64,000 nucleotides of DNA from Terrisporobacter glycolicus ATCC 14880 = DSM 1288 (GTDB lineage: Bacteria; Bacillota; Clostridia; Peptostreptococcales; Peptostreptococcaceae). Position 1 is the first letter of the stretch. Every line of letters begins with the position of its first letter. The position numbers and the translations under genes were made by a program. Shown here in pieces: positions 51,382-59,848 of this stretch. The notes under the pieces are model-generated. The model was not told the DNA's origin and ran no database searches. It saw only the letters and a list, made by a program, of their open reading frames with translations. The DNA lies in NCBI RefSeq assembly GCF_036812735.1, contig NZ_CP117523.1, positions 806,001 to 870,000 of the forward strand. Direction: 5' to 3'.

Positions 51382-52221
51382 TTGAGGGAAATTGATTCAA
51401 AAGTAATAACTAAAGAGGTTAAGAAACTTTGTATTGAAGGAAATATATACCTTGGGGATGATGTAATAAAATCCTTTAAGGAAAATTTAGAAAAAGAAAA
51501 AAGTGATTTAGGAAAAGATATATTAAATATTTTAATAGAAAATGCTCAAATAGCTAAAGACACGCATATACCTCTTTGCCAAGATACGGGAATGGCAGTA
51601 TTTTTTGTTGAAATTGGCCAAGAAATTATGATAAAAGGAGATACCTTGACAGATGCTATTAATAAAGGTGTAAGTGAAGGTTATAGAGAAGGATATCTAA
51701 GAAAATCTGTAGTAAGTCCAATAACTAGAATAAATACAAAAGACAATACTCCTGCCATAATTCACTATGAAATGGTGAAGGGAGATAAAATAAAAATTCA
51801 ATATGCACCTAAAGGTTTTGGAAGTGAAAATATGAGTCAATTAAAAATGTTAAAACCTTCTGATGGAATTGAGGGAGTTAAAGAATTCATAGTGAAAACT
51901 GTAAGTGAAGCTGGACCTAATCCATGTCCACCTATAGTTGTGGGAGTGGGTATTGGTGGTACAGTAGATAAATGTGCTCAAATTGCTAAGAAAGCTTTAT
52001 TTAGAGATATCGGAAATCACAGTGAAGATGAGATGATAGCAGATTTAGAAAAAGAAATGATTAAAAAAATCAATGATTTAGGAATAGGCCCTCAAGGCCT
52101 TGGAGGAAATACGACGGCTCTTGCTGTAAATATTGAAACTTTCCCAACACATATAGCAGGGCTTCCTGTTGTAGTTAATATAAATTGTCACTCTGCTAGA
52201 CATAAGCAAGTGATTATATAG
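51382..52221 (+). CDS. fumarate hydratase, class I, alpha subunit
   Basis: A 279-residue subunit of the oxygen-sensitive [4Fe-4S] fumarase (or L-tartrate dehydratase family). It starts at TTG 51382, 9 bases after GGGAGG, giving the family opening [10 protein letters not shown]; the in-frame ATG at 51355 lies before the ribosome site. Cluster and substrate motifs: [33 protein letters not shown] and [14 protein letters not shown], with cysteines in CQDTG, PCPP and CHSARH. It converts fumarate and malate with the beta subunit encoded 10 bases downstream. Confidence 0.93.
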   Translation: MREIDSKVITKEVKKLCIEGNIYLGDDVIKSFKENLEKEKSDLGKDILNILIENAQIAKDTHIPLCQDTGMAVFFVEIGQEIMIKGDTLTDAINKGVSEGYREGYLRKSVVSPITRINTKDNTPAIIHYEMVKGDKIKIQYAPKGFGSENMSQLKMLKPSDGIEGVKEFIVKTVSEAGPNPCPPIVVGVGIGGTVDKCAQIAKKALFRDIGNHSEDEMIADLEKEMIKKINDLGIGPQGLGGNTTALAVNIETFPTHIAGLPVVVNINCHSARHKQVII

Positions 52222-52231
52222 GAGGGAAAAT

Positions 52232-52786
52232 ATGATAGAGTTAAAAGCACCTTTTAAAAATGAAGATATAGAGAAATTAGTTTGTGGAGATGTTGTTAAA
52301 ATTAGTGGTGTAATTTATACTGGAAGAGATGCAGCTCACAAAAGAATGATAAACTCAATACATAATAAAGAAGAGCTACCATTTGATGTAAATGGAGCAG
52401 GAATTTACTATGTGGGGCCATCACCTAGTAAAGAGGGGCAAATAATTGGCTCAGCTGGACCAACTACAAGTTATAGAATGGATGACTTAACAGTACCTTT
52501 ATTAGAGTTGGGCCTAAAAGTTATGATTGGTAAAGGAAAAAGAAGAGAAGAAGTAGTAAGTTCTATGATAAAAAATAAAGCTGTGTATTTGGCAGCTATT
52601 GGTGGAGCAGGAGCATATATTTCTCATGCTATTAAAAAATGTGAAGTAATAGCTTATGAAGATTTAGGACCAGAAGCAGTTAGAAGATTAGAGGTTGAAG
52701 GCTTACAGTTAATTGTTGCTATAGACTCTTATGGTAACAATATATATGAAAAAGGAAGAGCAATGTTTGCAAAAGAATCAGAATAA
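52232..52786 (+). CDS. fumarate hydratase, class I, beta subunit
   Basis: A 184-residue subunit. Family motifs: GDVVKISGVIYTGRDAAHKR, YYVGPSPSKEGQIIGSAGPT, TSYRMD (substrate loop) and AAIGGAGAYISHAIKKCEVI. The length matches the separate clostridial beta subunit. It follows GGAGGG, is coupled to the alpha gene and is followed after 45 bases by malic enzyme. Together they interconvert fumarate, malate and pyruvate, linking C4 acids to central metabolism in an anaerobe. Confidence 0.93.
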   Translation: MIELKAPFKNEDIEKLVCGDVVKISGVIYTGRDAAHKRMINSIHNKEELPFDVNGAGIYYVGPSPSKEGQIIGSAGPTTSYRMDDLTVPLLELGLKVMIGKGKRREEVVSSMIKNKAVYLAAIGGAGAYISHAIKKCEVIAYEDLGPEAVRRLEVEGLQLIVAIDSYGNNIYEKGRAMFAKESE

Positions 52787-52831
52787 ATTTAAAAACTAAT
52801 AATTTGTCAGATGTTATAAAGGAGAAGTAAA

Positions 52832-54013
52832 ATGAGTAATAAGAATTTTGCACAATTAGCATTAGAAATGCACGAAAATCACGGAGGAAAGGTTAGCATA
52901 CAGAGTAAGGTTGAAGTAAAATGCAAAGATGATTTATCTACTGCATATACTCCTGGTGTTGCAGAGCCTTGTTTAAAAATAAAAGAAAATCCAGAAGATG
53001 TCTATAAATATACTTGTAAAAGTAATATGGTGGCAGTGGTTAGTGATGGAACTGCAGTTTTAGGTCTTGGAAATATAGGTGCTGCTGCTTCGATTCCTGT
53101 AATGGAAGGAAAATCAATATTATTTAAAGAATTTGGCAACGTAGATGCTTTTCCAATATGTATAAACACTATTGATATTGATGATATAGTAAAAACAGTT
53201 AAATTATTAGAACCTGTATTTGGTGGAATTAACTTAGAAGATATAAATTCACCTAGATGTATAGAAATAGAAAATAGATTGAAAGAAGAATTAGATATTC
53301 CGGTATTCCATGATGATCAACATGGTACAGCAATAATTGTTTCTGCAGGAATATTAAATGCAGTTAAATTATCAGGAAAGAAAATTGAGGACTTGGAAAT
53401 AGTTATAAATGGTGCAGGATCAGCAGGTATGGCCATAGCTAAAATGTTACTTAACTTAAATGTTAAAAATGTAGTTTTATGTGATATTAATGGTGCAATA
53501 CATAAAGATTCTGCGGATATAAATTGGGCACAAAAAGAAATGGTGAAAGTGACTAATAAATATGGTGAAAAAGGAAGTTTAGTAGATATCATAAAAGATA
53601 AAGATGTATTTATAGGGGTATCTGCGCCTAAGATGGTCACAAAAGAAATGGTTGAAACTATGGCAGATAAACCAATAGTATTTGCTATGGCAAACCCAAC
53701 TCCAGAAATATTCCCTGATGAAGCTAAAGCAGGAGGCGCATTTATAGTGGGTACTGGTCGTTCAGACTTCCCTAACCAAGTTAACAATGTTCTTGCTTTC
53801 CCTGGAATTTTCAGAGGAGCATTAGATGTTAGAGCAAGAGAAATAAATGAAGAAATGAAGGTTGCAGCAGCTTATGCCATAGCAAATGTAGTTAGTGACG
53901 AAGAATTAACTCCAGATTATGTACTTCCAGATGCTTTCAATAAAAATGTAGTAGAAAATGTGGCAAAAGCAGTAAGAGAAGCTGCTATAAAAACTGGTGT
54001 TGCAAGAATATAA
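52832..54013 (+). CDS. NAD(P)-dependent malic enzyme
   Basis: A 393-residue short-form malic enzyme that decarboxylates malate to pyruvate. Motifs: TAYTPGVAEPC, NMVAVVSDGTAVLGLGNIGA, FHDDQHGTAIIVSAGILNA (metal binding), VINGAGSAGMAIAKML (dinucleotide binding) and FAMANPTPEIFPDEA. It lacks the phosphotransacetylase-like domain of long MaeB enzymes. The start follows GGAGAAG. It completes the fumarase-malic enzyme operon. Cytoplasmic. Confidence 0.94.
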   Translation: MSNKNFAQLALEMHENHGGKVSIQSKVEVKCKDDLSTAYTPGVAEPCLKIKENPEDVYKYTCKSNMVAVVSDGTAVLGLGNIGAAASIPVMEGKSILFKEFGNVDAFPICINTIDIDDIVKTVKLLEPVFGGINLEDINSPRCIEIENRLKEELDIPVFHDDQHGTAIIVSAGILNAVKLSGKKIEDLEIVINGAGSAGMAIAKMLLNLNVKNVVLCDINGAIHKDSADINWAQKEMVKVTNKYGEKGSLVDIIKDKDVFIGVSAPKMVTKEMVETMADKPIVFAMANPTPEIFPDEAKAGGAFIVGTGRSDFPNQVNNVLAFPGIFRGALDVRAREINEEMKVAAAYAIANVVSDEELTPDYVLPDAFNKNVVENVAKAVREAAIKTGVARI

Positions 54014-54093
54014 ATATAATTATTACAAGCATAAAAATATTTTGATTTGAAAAAATTAAATTTAAGTACTACAATTAAAACAAATTGAAAAGT

Positions 54094-54180
54094 TTTACCT
54101 AGGGGTGCCCTAAAAGGCTGAGAGATGGAAACATTAACCCTTATACCTGATCTGGATAATACCAGCGTAGGAAAGAGTAG
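54094..54180 (+). promoter_or_regulatory. TPP riboswitch (THI element)
   Basis: The aptamer core is visible: GGGGTGCC, then CTGAGA (54118-54123), then ACCTGATCTGGATAATACCA with GCGTAGGAAAG after it. These match the conserved J3-2 and pyrophosphate-binding elements of the thiamine pyrophosphate riboswitch. It precedes the thi operon and a terminator, so TPP should stop transcription. Confidence 0.97.
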
Positions 54181-54232
54181 AGTGTTATATAATGAAATAT
54201 GTGAATTTTCACATATGATATGTGATTACTAC

Positions 54233-54262
54233 AAGCTTTACCTACGGGTAAGGCTTTTTTTA
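54233..54262 (+). terminator. riboswitch-controlled terminator
   Basis: AAGCTTTACC pairs with GGTAAGGCTT (one G-T pair), followed by a T run to 54262. ATATGTGAA/TTCACATAT (54197-54216) between aptamer and terminator may be part of the alternative fold. The ribosome site of thiS follows. Confidence 0.88.
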
Positions 54263-54291
54263 TTGAAACAAAAAAGTGAGGAGGTGTAACG

Positions 54292-54486
54292 ATGAAGGTA
54301 AATGGAAAAGTAGTAGAATTCCAAAATAATAAAACTGTATTAGATTTATTAAATGATTACAACTTAAACAAAGATAGAGTTGTTGTAGAGATAAACTTAG
54401 AAATATTAGAAAATGAGCAATATGAAAATTATGTATTAAAAGAGCATGATGTAATAGAAATTATTAGCTTTATTGGTGGTGGTTGA
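54292..54486 (+). CDS. thiS: sulphur carrier protein ThiS
   Basis: A 64-residue ubiquitin-like protein. It opens with MKVNGKVVEF, has KTVLDLLNDY and RVVVEINLEI strands and ends SFIGGG, providing the C-terminal Gly-Gly that ThiF adenylates and charges with sulphur for thiazole synthesis. The start follows GAGGAGG. Its stop is one base before the TTG of thiF, so expression of the carrier and its activating enzyme is coupled. It is the first gene under the TPP riboswitch. Confidence 0.93.
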   Translation: MKVNGKVVEFQNNKTVLDLLNDYNLNKDRVVVEINLEILENEQYENYVLKEHDVIEIISFIGGG

Positions 54487-54487
54487 T

Positions 54488-55285
54488 TTGAAAATATTTG
54501 TTAATGAAATAGAAAGAGAAGTTGAAAATGATATAAGTGTTTTTAAAATTAAAGATATTTTTAATAAGTTTAGTGATGTTGTAGTTTTAAATGGATTTCC
54601 TACTAAAAAAAATGAAATATTAAAAGAAAATGATAGAGTAACTTTAATAGAAAAAGGAAAGAAACCATCTATGAATGAACTAGAAAATCTTATGATTGCA
54701 AGGCATACACCAAAAGTACATGAAAAATTAAAAGGAGGAAAGATAGCTATTTTGGGCATTGGTGGTCTAGGTTCTAATATAGCTATCTCTCTAGCTAGAA
54801 TAGGTGTAGGTAAGTTGATTTTGGTTGATTATGATGTTGTAGAACCTTCCAATTTAAATAGACAACAATATTTTATTGATGATATTGGAAAATACAAAAC
54901 AAAAGCAATGAAAGAACATTTAGATAAAATTAATCCTTTCATAGAGGTTGAAATACATAATTCTTATATTACTAAAGAAAATATGAATTTTTTATATGAA
55001 GTAGATATAATAATTGAAGCTTTAGATGATCCAAATTGTAAAGCTGAAATAAGTAATTTTGTTTTGCTTCATATGAGAGAAAAATATTTAATAGCATCTT
55101 CTGGCATGGCAGGATATTATGACTCAAATATTATTGTGACAAAGAAAATAAGAGAAAAATTTTATATATGTGGTGATTTTGTACATGAAGCAAAAGAAGG
55201 TGAGGGGTTAATGGCACCTCGTGTGGCAATCTGTGCAAATCATATGGCTAATTTAGCAAGTAAAATACTTATAGATTATATTTAG
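54488..55285 (+). CDS. thiF: ThiF sulphur-carrier adenylyltransferase with N-terminal ThiS-like domain
   Basis: A 265-residue fusion. Residues 1-60 are a ThiS-like beta-grasp domain (MKIFVNEIEREVENDISVFK, DVVVLNGFPT, ENDRVTLIEKG) that lacks the terminal GlyGly. Residues about 75-265 are an E1-like domain with the ATP loop AILGIGGLGSNIAISLARIG, VDYDVVEPSNLNRQQYF and IIEALDDPNCKAE. It adenylates ThiS. The start at TTG 54488 gives the domain opening and follows GGTGGTGG; an in-frame TTG lies at 54473. The second, non-charged ThiS-like domain may dock or regulate ThiS. Confidence 0.9.
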   Translation: MKIFVNEIEREVENDISVFKIKDIFNKFSDVVVLNGFPTKKNEILKENDRVTLIEKGKKPSMNELENLMIARHTPKVHEKLKGGKIAILGIGGLGSNIAISLARIGVGKLILVDYDVVEPSNLNRQQYFIDDIGKYKTKAMKEHLDKINPFIEVEIHNSYITKENMNFLYEVDIIIEALDDPNCKAEISNFVLLHMREKYLIASSGMAGYYDSNIIVTKKIREKFYICGDFVHEAKEGEGLMAPRVAICANHMANLASKILIDYI

Positions 55286-55297
55286 GGGGATAAATTA

Positions 55298-56068
55298 ATG
55301 GATAAATTAATATTAGGTGGACATGAGTTTGATAGTAGACTTTTAATTGGGACAGGAAAATATGGGTCTAATGAAATACTTCCAAAAGTAATAGAAGAAA
55401 GTGGTAGTGAAATAATAACTATGGCACTAAGAAGAGTTGATTTAGATAACTCTAATGAAAATATTCTTACATATGTACCTAAAAATATGACAATCCTTCC
55501 AAACACATCAGGAGCAACAACGGCCGAAGAAGCTGTAAGAATAGCAAGAATATCTCGTAAAATGGGATGTGGAAATTTTATAAAAATAGAAGTAATTTCA
55601 GATACTAGATACTTATTACCAGATAATGAAGAAACAATAAAAGCAACTAAAATTCTTGCAGATGAAGGATTTGTAGTACTTCCTTATATGAGTCCAGATT
55701 TATATGCAGGAAGAAGATTAATAGAAGCAGGCGCTGCTGCAGTTATGCCACTAGGTGCACCGATTGGTTCAAATAGAGGTCTTAAAATGAAAGAGATGAT
55801 AAGAATAATGATAGAAGAACTGGATATTCCAATTATTGTTGATGCAGGTATAGGAAAGCCTTCACAAGCTATGGAGGCAATGGAAATGGGAGCTGCAGCA
55901 GTTTTAGTAAATACAGCAATATCATCAGCTGGTGATCCTATAGCTATGGGAAAAGCATTTAAAATGGCAGTAGAGGGTGGTCGTGTAGCATTTATTGCAA
56001 AAACTGGATCTGTATCAGAATTTGCAAATGCATCTTCTCCTCTTACTGGTTTTTTAGGGAACTTATAG
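55298..56068 (+). CDS. thiG: thiazole synthase ThiG
   Basis: A 256-residue TIM-barrel enzyme that forms the thiazole phosphate from deoxyxylulose-5-phosphate, iminoglycine and ThiS thiocarboxylate. Motifs: [49 protein letters not shown] (catalytic Lys region), [15 protein letters not shown] and [11 protein letters not shown]. The length equals the family's. The start follows GGGGGATAAATTA. It sits between thiF and thiH in the riboswitch-controlled operon. Confidence 0.96.
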   Translation: MDKLILGGHEFDSRLLIGTGKYGSNEILPKVIEESGSEIITMALRRVDLDNSNENILTYVPKNMTILPNTSGATTAEEAVRIARISRKMGCGNFIKIEVISDTRYLLPDNEETIKATKILADEGFVVLPYMSPDLYAGRRLIEAGAAAVMPLGAPIGSNRGLKMKEMIRIMIEELDIPIIVDAGIGKPSQAMEAMEMGAAAVLVNTAISSAGDPIAMGKAFKMAVEGGRVAFIAKTGSVSEFANASSPLTGFLGNL

Positions 56069-56080
56069 GAGGTATCTAAA

Positions 56081-57184
56081 ATGAGTTTTTATGAGGTAAT
56101 AGAAGAATATAAAGATTTTGATTTTGATGGATATTTTGAGAAAGTAAGTGATAATGATGTACTAAGAAGTTTATCAAAGGATAAGCTAAATCACAAAGAT
56201 TTACTTAATTTACTTTCGCCTACAGCAAAAAAGCATTTAGAAGTAATGGCTCAAAAGGCTAGTAAGTTAGCATTACAATATTGTGGTAAAACTGCAACTT
56301 TATATACTCCTATTTATATTGCAAACTACTGTGAAAATCACTGTGTTTATTGTGGTTATAATTGTCATAGTGGAATAAAGAGAAAAAAATTATCTTTAGA
56401 AGAAATAGAAAAAGAAGGAAACTGTGTTGCTGCTAAAGGTTTTAAACATATTATTGTCTTAACTGGAGAAAGTGAAACAAAATCAAGCATTGAATATATA
56501 GGTGATGCTGTGGGAATTTTATCTAAAAAATTTCCATCAATAGCTATAGAAGTTTATCCTATGAACGTTGAAGGATATACACACTTAGTTTATAAAGGTG
56601 CAGATTCACTAACTATATATCAAGAAACTTATGATGAGGAAGTTTATAAAAAAGTACATATAAAAGGTCCTAAAGCTGACTATAGATATAGATTAGATGC
56701 ACCAGAAAGAGGGGCTATTGCTGGTATGAGGTCTTTATCCATAGGAGCATTACTTGGTCTTAGTGATTTTAGAAAAGACGCATTTTTCTCGATTTTACAT
56801 GGAGAGTATTTAAAAACAAAATATCCACATATAGAACTATCATATTCTGCTCCTAGAATAAGACCATTTAAAGGAAGTTTTGAAGATGTTTTAGAGGTGG
56901 ACGATGCTACAGAGTTTCAAATTTTAACTATTATGAGATTGTTCGATCCTCATGCAGCATTAAATGTATCGAGCAGAGAAACTTTAGACATGAGAAAGCA
57001 TTTAATGCCCCTTGGCGTTACAAAATTAAGTGCAGCAGTATCAACAGATGTTGGCGGACATTCTCAAGGAGAAGAAAATACAGCTCAGTTTAAAACTAAT
57101 GATGACAATAGTATAGAAGAAGTAGCTAGTATGTTGAAATCAATTGGATATCAATATGTATTTAAAGATTGGGTGAGATTTTAA
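56081..57184 (+). CDS. thiH: 2-iminoacetate synthase ThiH
   Basis: A 367-residue radical SAM enzyme that cleaves tyrosine to dehydroglycine and p-cresol for the thiazole ring. The cluster ligands are C84, C88 and C91 in ANYCENHCVYCGYNC. Other conserved parts: HIIVLTGESETKSSIEYIGD, EVYPMNVEGY, SLTIYQETYDEEVYKKVH and SAPRIRPFKG. It is an oxygen-sensitive enzyme, replacing the aerobic glycine oxidase. The start follows GGAGG. It overlaps the next gene by one base. Confidence 0.95.
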   Translation: MSFYEVIEEYKDFDFDGYFEKVSDNDVLRSLSKDKLNHKDLLNLLSPTAKKHLEVMAQKASKLALQYCGKTATLYTPIYIANYCENHCVYCGYNCHSGIKRKKLSLEEIEKEGNCVAAKGFKHIIVLTGESETKSSIEYIGDAVGILSKKFPSIAIEVYPMNVEGYTHLVYKGADSLTIYQETYDEEVYKKVHIKGPKADYRYRLDAPERGAIAGMRSLSIGALLGLSDFRKDAFFSILHGEYLKTKYPHIELSYSAPRIRPFKGSFEDVLEVDDATEFQILTIMRLFDPHAALNVSSRETLDMRKHLMPLGVTKLSAAVSTDVGGHSQGEENTAQFKTNDDNSIEEVASMLKSIGYQYVFKDWVRF

Positions 57185-57798
57185 TGTATCTGATAACAAA
57201 TAGACATTTATGCGATGAAAATCATTATTTGTCAGTTATTGAAGATACTGTAAGTAGTGGAATAGAAAATGTTATTTTAAGAGAAAAAGATATGAGTGAT
57301 GAGGAGTTAACCGATTTGTACAATAAGATTGTAAGTAAAACAAGTTATTTACATAACAAGTTTAATTTAATCATTAATAGTAATATAAATTTGTACAAAA
57401 AGCTTAATTTCAGTGGAATCCATTTATCTTTTGAAAGATTTATCCAACTTGTTAATGAAGGATTTATTTTTGAGGATAATAAAATTTTAGGATTGTCTCT
57501 TCATAATACAAGTGATATTAGCACACTAGAAAAAATTATTAAAGAAAATAATATAAAAGTAGACTATATAACCTTATCACATATATATGAAACTAAGTGT
57601 AAGGAAAATTTAAAACCTAAAGGAATAAATCTTTTGAAAGAAGGGAAAAAAATCACTGATATTAAAATAGTAGCACTAGGAGGTATATTACCTGAAAATG
57701 TTAAAGAAGTTTTAAAGTATGCAGACGATTTTGCTATTATGAGCACTTTATTTACATGTGAAAATGCAAAACTAAAAATAAAGGAATACAAAATATAA
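57184..57798 (+). CDS. ThiE/TenI family protein (thiamine phosphate synthase-like)
   Basis: A 204-residue TIM-barrel protein. The start is ATG 57184, overlapping the thiH stop (TAATG), with GGGTGAGA upstream. Family parts: MYLITNRHLCDENHY, VILREKDMSDEEL, GIHLSFERF, LGLSLHNTSDI, YITLSHIYETK and VALGGILPENV. The Asp ligands of classical ThiE (after GIHL and near the GxSxH loop) are not obvious, so it may be a TenI-type thiazole tautomerase instead of a synthase. The fifth gene of the thi operon. The pyrimidine branch (thiC, thiD) is outside the window. Confidence 0.82.
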   Translation: MYLITNRHLCDENHYLSVIEDTVSSGIENVILREKDMSDEELTDLYNKIVSKTSYLHNKFNLIINSNINLYKKLNFSGIHLSFERFIQLVNEGFIFEDNKILGLSLHNTSDISTLEKIIKENNIKVDYITLSHIYETKCKENLKPKGINLLKEGKKITDIKIVALGGILPENVKEVLKYADDFAIMSTLFTCENAKLKIKEYKI

Positions 57799-57860
57799 AT
57801 GTTATAACATATAGAAAAAAATTATACATAATTGTAAATTATTGATTATTTCTATATTAA

Positions 57861-57890
57861 TTTACCTAAATGAGTCGAATTTGTTATAAT
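57861..57890 (+). promoter_or_regulatory. promoter of the rhodanese lipoprotein gene
   Basis: TTTACC (57861-57866), an 18-base spacer and TATAAT (57885-57890) with an extended -10 TG at 57882-57883. Confidence 0.6.
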
Positions 57891-57966
57891 AAAATGGATT
57901 GAGAAGTTTAATTATTAAAATATATTATAGCAAATTATAATATGGAATTTAACTGGAGGGATAATC

Positions 57967-58680
57967 ATGAAATTAAACAAAAAATTTAAAGTTTTATCAT
58001 TGGGGATGTTACTAGTTGTAACATTAAGTTCTGCAATAGGGTGTTCTTCAAAGGAGAGCGAAAAAACATACAACAAAATAGACTCAGCAAAAACAGTAGA
58101 GTTAGCCAATGAAACTAAAAAAACATTAGTAATAGACGTAAGAGGTGCTGATGCGTATGAAAAAGGACATTTAGCTAATGCTATCAACATACCATTTGAT
58201 GATTTTGAGGGGAAAATAAGTGATTTAGATGGCTATAAAGATCAAACAATAGTTTTAATATGCAATACTGGAAACAAAAGTGGTAAAGCAGGACAGATGC
58301 TAGTTGATAAAGGGTTCACTAAAGTATACAATGCAGAAGATGGCATGGAAGAATATGATTATGATACAGTTAAATATACTAACGTAACTGGAAGTGAATT
58401 TGAAAAATTAGCAACAGAAGACAAAGATACTGTTATACTAGATCTTAGAGATGCTAAAGATTTTGAAAAAAGTTCAGTAGAAAATGCAGTGAACATACCA
58501 ATGGATGAATTTGAAGTAAAAGCTAAAAAAGAATTAAAAAATAAAGACCAAGAAATATTATTATACTGTAATACAGGAACAAGAACTTCTGAAGCATCGC
58601 AAATATTAGAAAAAGACGGATATACTAATATCATTAACTCAATAGATGGTGTAAAAGAATACGAATTCAAATTGAAATAA
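57967..58680 (+). CDS. double-rhodanese lipoprotein
   Basis: A 237-residue exported lipoprotein. The signal peptide ends in a lipobox, SSAIGC, with the lipidated C26. Two rhodanese domains follow: residues 45-130 with LVIDVRGADAYEKGHLANAI and the active-site loop ICNTGNKSG (C99); residues 140-237 with VILDLRDAKDF and LYCNTGTRTSEA (C201). Both cysteines are intact, so it can carry persulphide or thiosulphate sulphur outside the membrane. Being next to the thi operon is suggestive, but the domains face outward, so a direct role in thiamine synthesis is unlikely. The start follows GGAGGG. Confidence 0.9.
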   Translation: MKLNKKFKVLSLGMLLVVTLSSAIGCSSKESEKTYNKIDSAKTVELANETKKTLVIDVRGADAYEKGHLANAINIPFDDFEGKISDLDGYKDQTIVLICNTGNKSGKAGQMLVDKGFTKVYNAEDGMEEYDYDTVKYTNVTGSEFEKLATEDKDTVILDLRDAKDFEKSSVENAVNIPMDEFEVKAKKELKNKDQEILLYCNTGTRTSEASQILEKDGYTNIINSIDGVKEYEFKLK

Positions 58681-58693
58681 TATATAAAGTTTG

Positions 58694-58730
58694 AAAAGGC
58701 TAAATTAATAAATAATTTAGCCTTTTTTAT
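58694..58730 (+). terminator. terminator of the rhodanese gene
   Basis: A 14-bp stem AAAAGGCTAAATTA/TAATTTAGCCTTTT with a 5-base loop, then TT. Confidence 0.88.
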
Positions 58731-58839
58731 AATTGTGAAATATAGGAGATAAAGTCACTTTATTTTTGTGATGATTTAAAAGGATATTTATTAGATTTGT
58801 GTAAATATACTTAGTATTACAAGTAAAGGGGCGAATTAA

Positions 58840-59361
58840 ATGAAAAAGAGCGGTATTTTTATGGTAATAATATCTGTAGTATTTTTATTTTTTGTAAATG
58901 AGCACTATAGATATGATGGATATAAAGAGGTAGAAATACCAAACATAGGAATTGCTAAGGTTCCTGAAAGTTGGTATTGTGGAAAAACAAAAGATGGATA
59001 TCTTTACTTTGCAAATATGCCTATAGAAAATGAAGGTTCTAAAGTTTATCTTATCCAGCATTCAATTAAAGATTATTCATTAGATAAAAATCAGTCTGAG
59101 TCAGGGTATTTCTTGGACAACTACTACTTAGGAGATACTTTTTCAATTGAAAAAATATTTGTATCTCCATATGGAAATAATAATGTTTATTCTAATGGAT
59201 GCAGGTATCAATCCTGCAATTTTTATTTAAATAATATTAAAGTTGATAGTTATTATATAGATTTTGTGGGAAATAATAGTAGTAGCATGTTTTTTATTGT
59301 TGATGATTCCATTGATATTAAAACAATGGAAGATATGACAAAATGGTTTAAAAAATATTAA
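58840..59361 (+). CDS. small exported or membrane-anchored protein, unknown
   Basis: A 173-residue protein with an N-terminal hydrophobic segment (FMVIISVVFLFFV) and an otherwise soluble outer domain. It is rich in Tyr and Asn and beta-strand-like (IPNIGIAKVPESWYCGKTKD, YLYFANMPI, NVYSNGCRYQSCNFYLN). Three cysteines after the anchor may form disulphides. PsbP/DUF-type stress-domain proteins share the IGIAKVPESW-like opening, but the match is weak. The start follows AAAGGGGCG. It is flanked by terminators and so is monocistronic. Function unknown. Confidence 0.65.
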   Translation: MKKSGIFMVIISVVFLFFVNEHYRYDGYKEVEIPNIGIAKVPESWYCGKTKDGYLYFANMPIENEGSKVYLIQHSIKDYSLDKNQSESGYFLDNYYLGDTFSIEKIFVSPYGNNNVYSNGCRYQSCNFYLNNIKVDSYYIDFVGNNSSSMFFIVDDSIDIKTMEDMTKWFKKY

Positions 59362-59406
59362 TAATTTACGTTATTGAAATTTTTTGAAAAATGAGTTATT
59401 ATTTAA

Positions 59407-59442
59407 AATAACCTATTAAATTATCTTAATAGGTTATTTTTT
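59407..59442 (+). terminator. terminator
   Basis: A 13-bp perfect stem AATAACCTATTAA/TTAATAGGTTATT followed by TTTT. Confidence 0.85.
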
Positions 59443-59641
59443 CGTGAATTAATAATAAATCTATATAGAAGACAGATTGTTATAAAATATTCAAAGTGCC
59501 AACTTCAATGGAAAGGTCAGTCATAGAACTTTGTTTAATACGGATTTTTTAAGTTTGATTTTTATAGTTAGAAAGCTAGAGACAAGCAATATGCATATTT
59601 AATAAAAATTAATATGCAAATATTTTAATAATAGAAAATAT

Positions 59642-59684
59642 AAAAAGAAGTGCTAAGGGAATAATAAGTATAGCACTTCTTTTT
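59642..59684 (+). terminator. orphan terminator
   Basis: AAAAAGAAGTGCTA pairs with TAGCACTTCTTTTT (14 bp, about 15-base loop). Confidence 0.8.
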
Positions 59685-59848
59685 TAAAAAAGAATAAAGT
59701 AACAAGTATAAGGCATGACAAAAACTTGCCTAAATTATGTAGAATTACTATATATTATGAATTGATTTAAAATAATTATGCAAAATTCATAAAATTATTT
59801 TTATGTATTATAAATAACAACAAAAGACGAAGGGGGAAATCATATTAT

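Larger units (their letters stand above)
59362..59848. other. 487-base gene-free region with two terminators
   Basis: It holds the terminator of the preceding gene (59407-59442), a second complete terminator (59642-59684) with no gene before it, and an A/T-rich stretch before the next gene. Short frames near 59480-59600 have no ribosome site. The second terminator suggests a small RNA or a remnant transcription unit between about 59450 and 59684. Confidence 0.5.

Noticed and set aside
53317-53787. 156-codon minus-strand frame opposite malic enzyme
   Set aside because: Antisense shadow of a fully conserved enzyme; no ribosome site.
59480-59600. Short open frames between the two terminators
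   Set aside because: No ribosome site, fewer than 45 codons, and several frames equally open; a small RNA is as likely.
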